From DASZQY01 sp035548515 (lineage in GTDB: Bacteria; Pseudomonadota; Alphaproteobacteria; Rhizobiales; Kaistiaceae): a stretch of 64,000 nucleotides of DNA. The stretch covers positions 1 to 64,000 of the forward strand of contig DASZSW010000008.1 of assembly GCA_035548515.1 (NCBI GenBank), read 5' to 3'. Position 1 is the stretch's first letter, and the number at the start of each line of letters is the position of its first letter. The notes beneath the pieces were generated by a model. It did no database searches. It worked only from the letters and a program-made list of their open reading frames with translations, and was not told the origin of the DNA. Shown here one piece after another: positions 63,498-64,000 of the stretch. A program made the position numbers and the translations under genes.

Positions 63498-64000
63498 ATG
63501 ATCTTCGCAAGCGACAACTGGTCCGGCGCCTCCGACCGCGTCATCGCCGCGCTCGCCGATGCTGCGCGCAAAGGCGGGCCGGCTTATGGCAATGATGCCA
63601 TCACCAAGGCGGTCGAGGAGCGTATCGCCGACGTCTTCGAACACGAGGTGGCGGTGTTCCTTGTCGCCAGCGGCACCGCGGCCAACGCGCTGTCGTTAGC
63701 GGCCTATGCCCGGCCGGGTGGTGTCGTGTTTTGCCACCACGAGGCGCACATCAACGTCGACGAGGCGGGGGCGGTGCACTTCTTCGGCAATGGCATGCAG
63801 GTGCATGGCCTCGACGCTGCCGCCGGCAAAATCGCGCCGGAGACGCTGACGGAGGGCATCGCGTCGCTCCGTCCCGGCGATGCGCACCAAGGCCAGCCGG
63901 TGGCGCTGAACATCACCAACATCACCGAACTCGGCGCTGCCTACTCGCCCGACGAAGTCGCTGCGTTGGTGAAGATCGCCCGCTCGCGCGAGATGGCGGT
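63498..64000 (+). CDS. ltaE: low-specificity L-threonine aldolase, N-terminal part (runs off edge)
   Basis: The first 167 codons of a PLP fold type I aldolase that splits threonine to glycine and acetaldehyde. FASDNWSGASDRVIAAL, GGPAYGNDAITKAVEERIADVFEHEVAVFLVASGTAANALSLAAY, FCHHEAHINVDEAGAVHFFG and NITNITELGAAYSPDEV match the family N-terminal half; the PLP lysine lies beyond the window. ATG at 63498 lacks a clear ribosome site. It is divergent from gltB. Confidence 0.88.
   Translation, partial: MIFASDNWSGASDRVIAALADAARKGGPAYGNDAITKAVEERIADVFEHEVAVFLVASGTAANALSLAAYARPGGVVFCHHEAHINVDEAGAVHFFGNGMQVHGLDAAAGKIAPETLTEGIASLRPGDAHQGQPVALNITNITELGAAYSPDEVAALVKIARSREMA

Overview
The window looks like a stretch of chromosome from a GC-rich alphaproteobacterium of the order Hyphomicrobiales (Rhizobiales). 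The evidence is the very high third-position GC, a Blastochloris-type homospermidine synthase, an ornithine decarboxylase preceded by a structured leader like the rhizobial speF motif, a perfect CtrA-type box upstream of a surface-adhesin operon, and families of GC-rich intergenic palindromes. I saw no rRNA, tRNA, prophage, insertion sequence or CRISPR array.

Left part (1-10.8 kb): a nucleobase-salvage-like region. A leftward operon (6235 to 117) encodes an NMT1/THI5-type ABC transporter (binding protein, ATPase, permease), a cytosine-deaminase-like amidohydrolase, a VAO-type FAD oxidoreductase and a flavodoxin-fold quinone reductase. A rightward set encodes RidA, a LysE-type exporter and an 8-oxoguanine-deaminase-like enzyme. 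A BrnT/BrnA toxin-antitoxin pair, a kinase-like protein with a ruined P-loop and a creatininase-family amidohydrolase follow. From 10.9 to 19.5 kb lies a dipeptide-type ABC transporter with two tandem binding proteins and, unusually, two secreted YbjN-like paralogues between the permease and ATPase genes.

Middle part (19.5-47.5 kb): a leftward operon for an outer-membrane beta-barrel and a 1113-residue trimeric autotransporter adhesin; a glyoxalase-like protein; a CobW metallochaperone / WD40 / DUF2937 cluster; homospermidine synthase; an S41 protease; an M3 oligopeptidase flanked by repeat clusters; ornithine decarboxylase with a GNAT gene; a cupin; an ArsR-SRPBCC-SRPBCC-DUF1801 operon divergent from a gamma-glutamyltransferase-fold amidohydrolase plus amidase; a DUF1007/NicO nickel-cobalt efflux cluster; a class I glutamine amidotransferase; and ferrochelatase. 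Homospermidine synthase and ornithine decarboxylase form a two-step ornithine-to-homospermidine route, and the amidotransferase may handle gamma-glutamyl-polyamine products.

Right part (47.5-64 kb): mainly envelope and nitrogen metabolism. It holds SPFH/NfeD membrane proteins, KdsD (Kdo synthesis), a beta-barrel protein, GalU and GalE (UDP-sugars), a MltB-type lytic transglycosylase, a DUF459 SGNH-fold protein that lacks the usual catalytic Ser and His, a periplasmic metallo-beta-lactamase-fold protein, the glutamate synthase operon gltB-gltD plus a small unknown gene, and the start of a threonine aldolase gene that runs off the right edge.

Most of the window is ordinary metabolic chromosome. 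The least ordinary signals are the YbjN pair inside the dipeptide operon, the CtrA box before the short-stalked adhesin, the attenuator-like leader before ornithine decarboxylase, the nested repeats in the salvage-operon control region, the repeat clusters around the M3 peptidase gene, and several enzyme-family members that have lost key residues.
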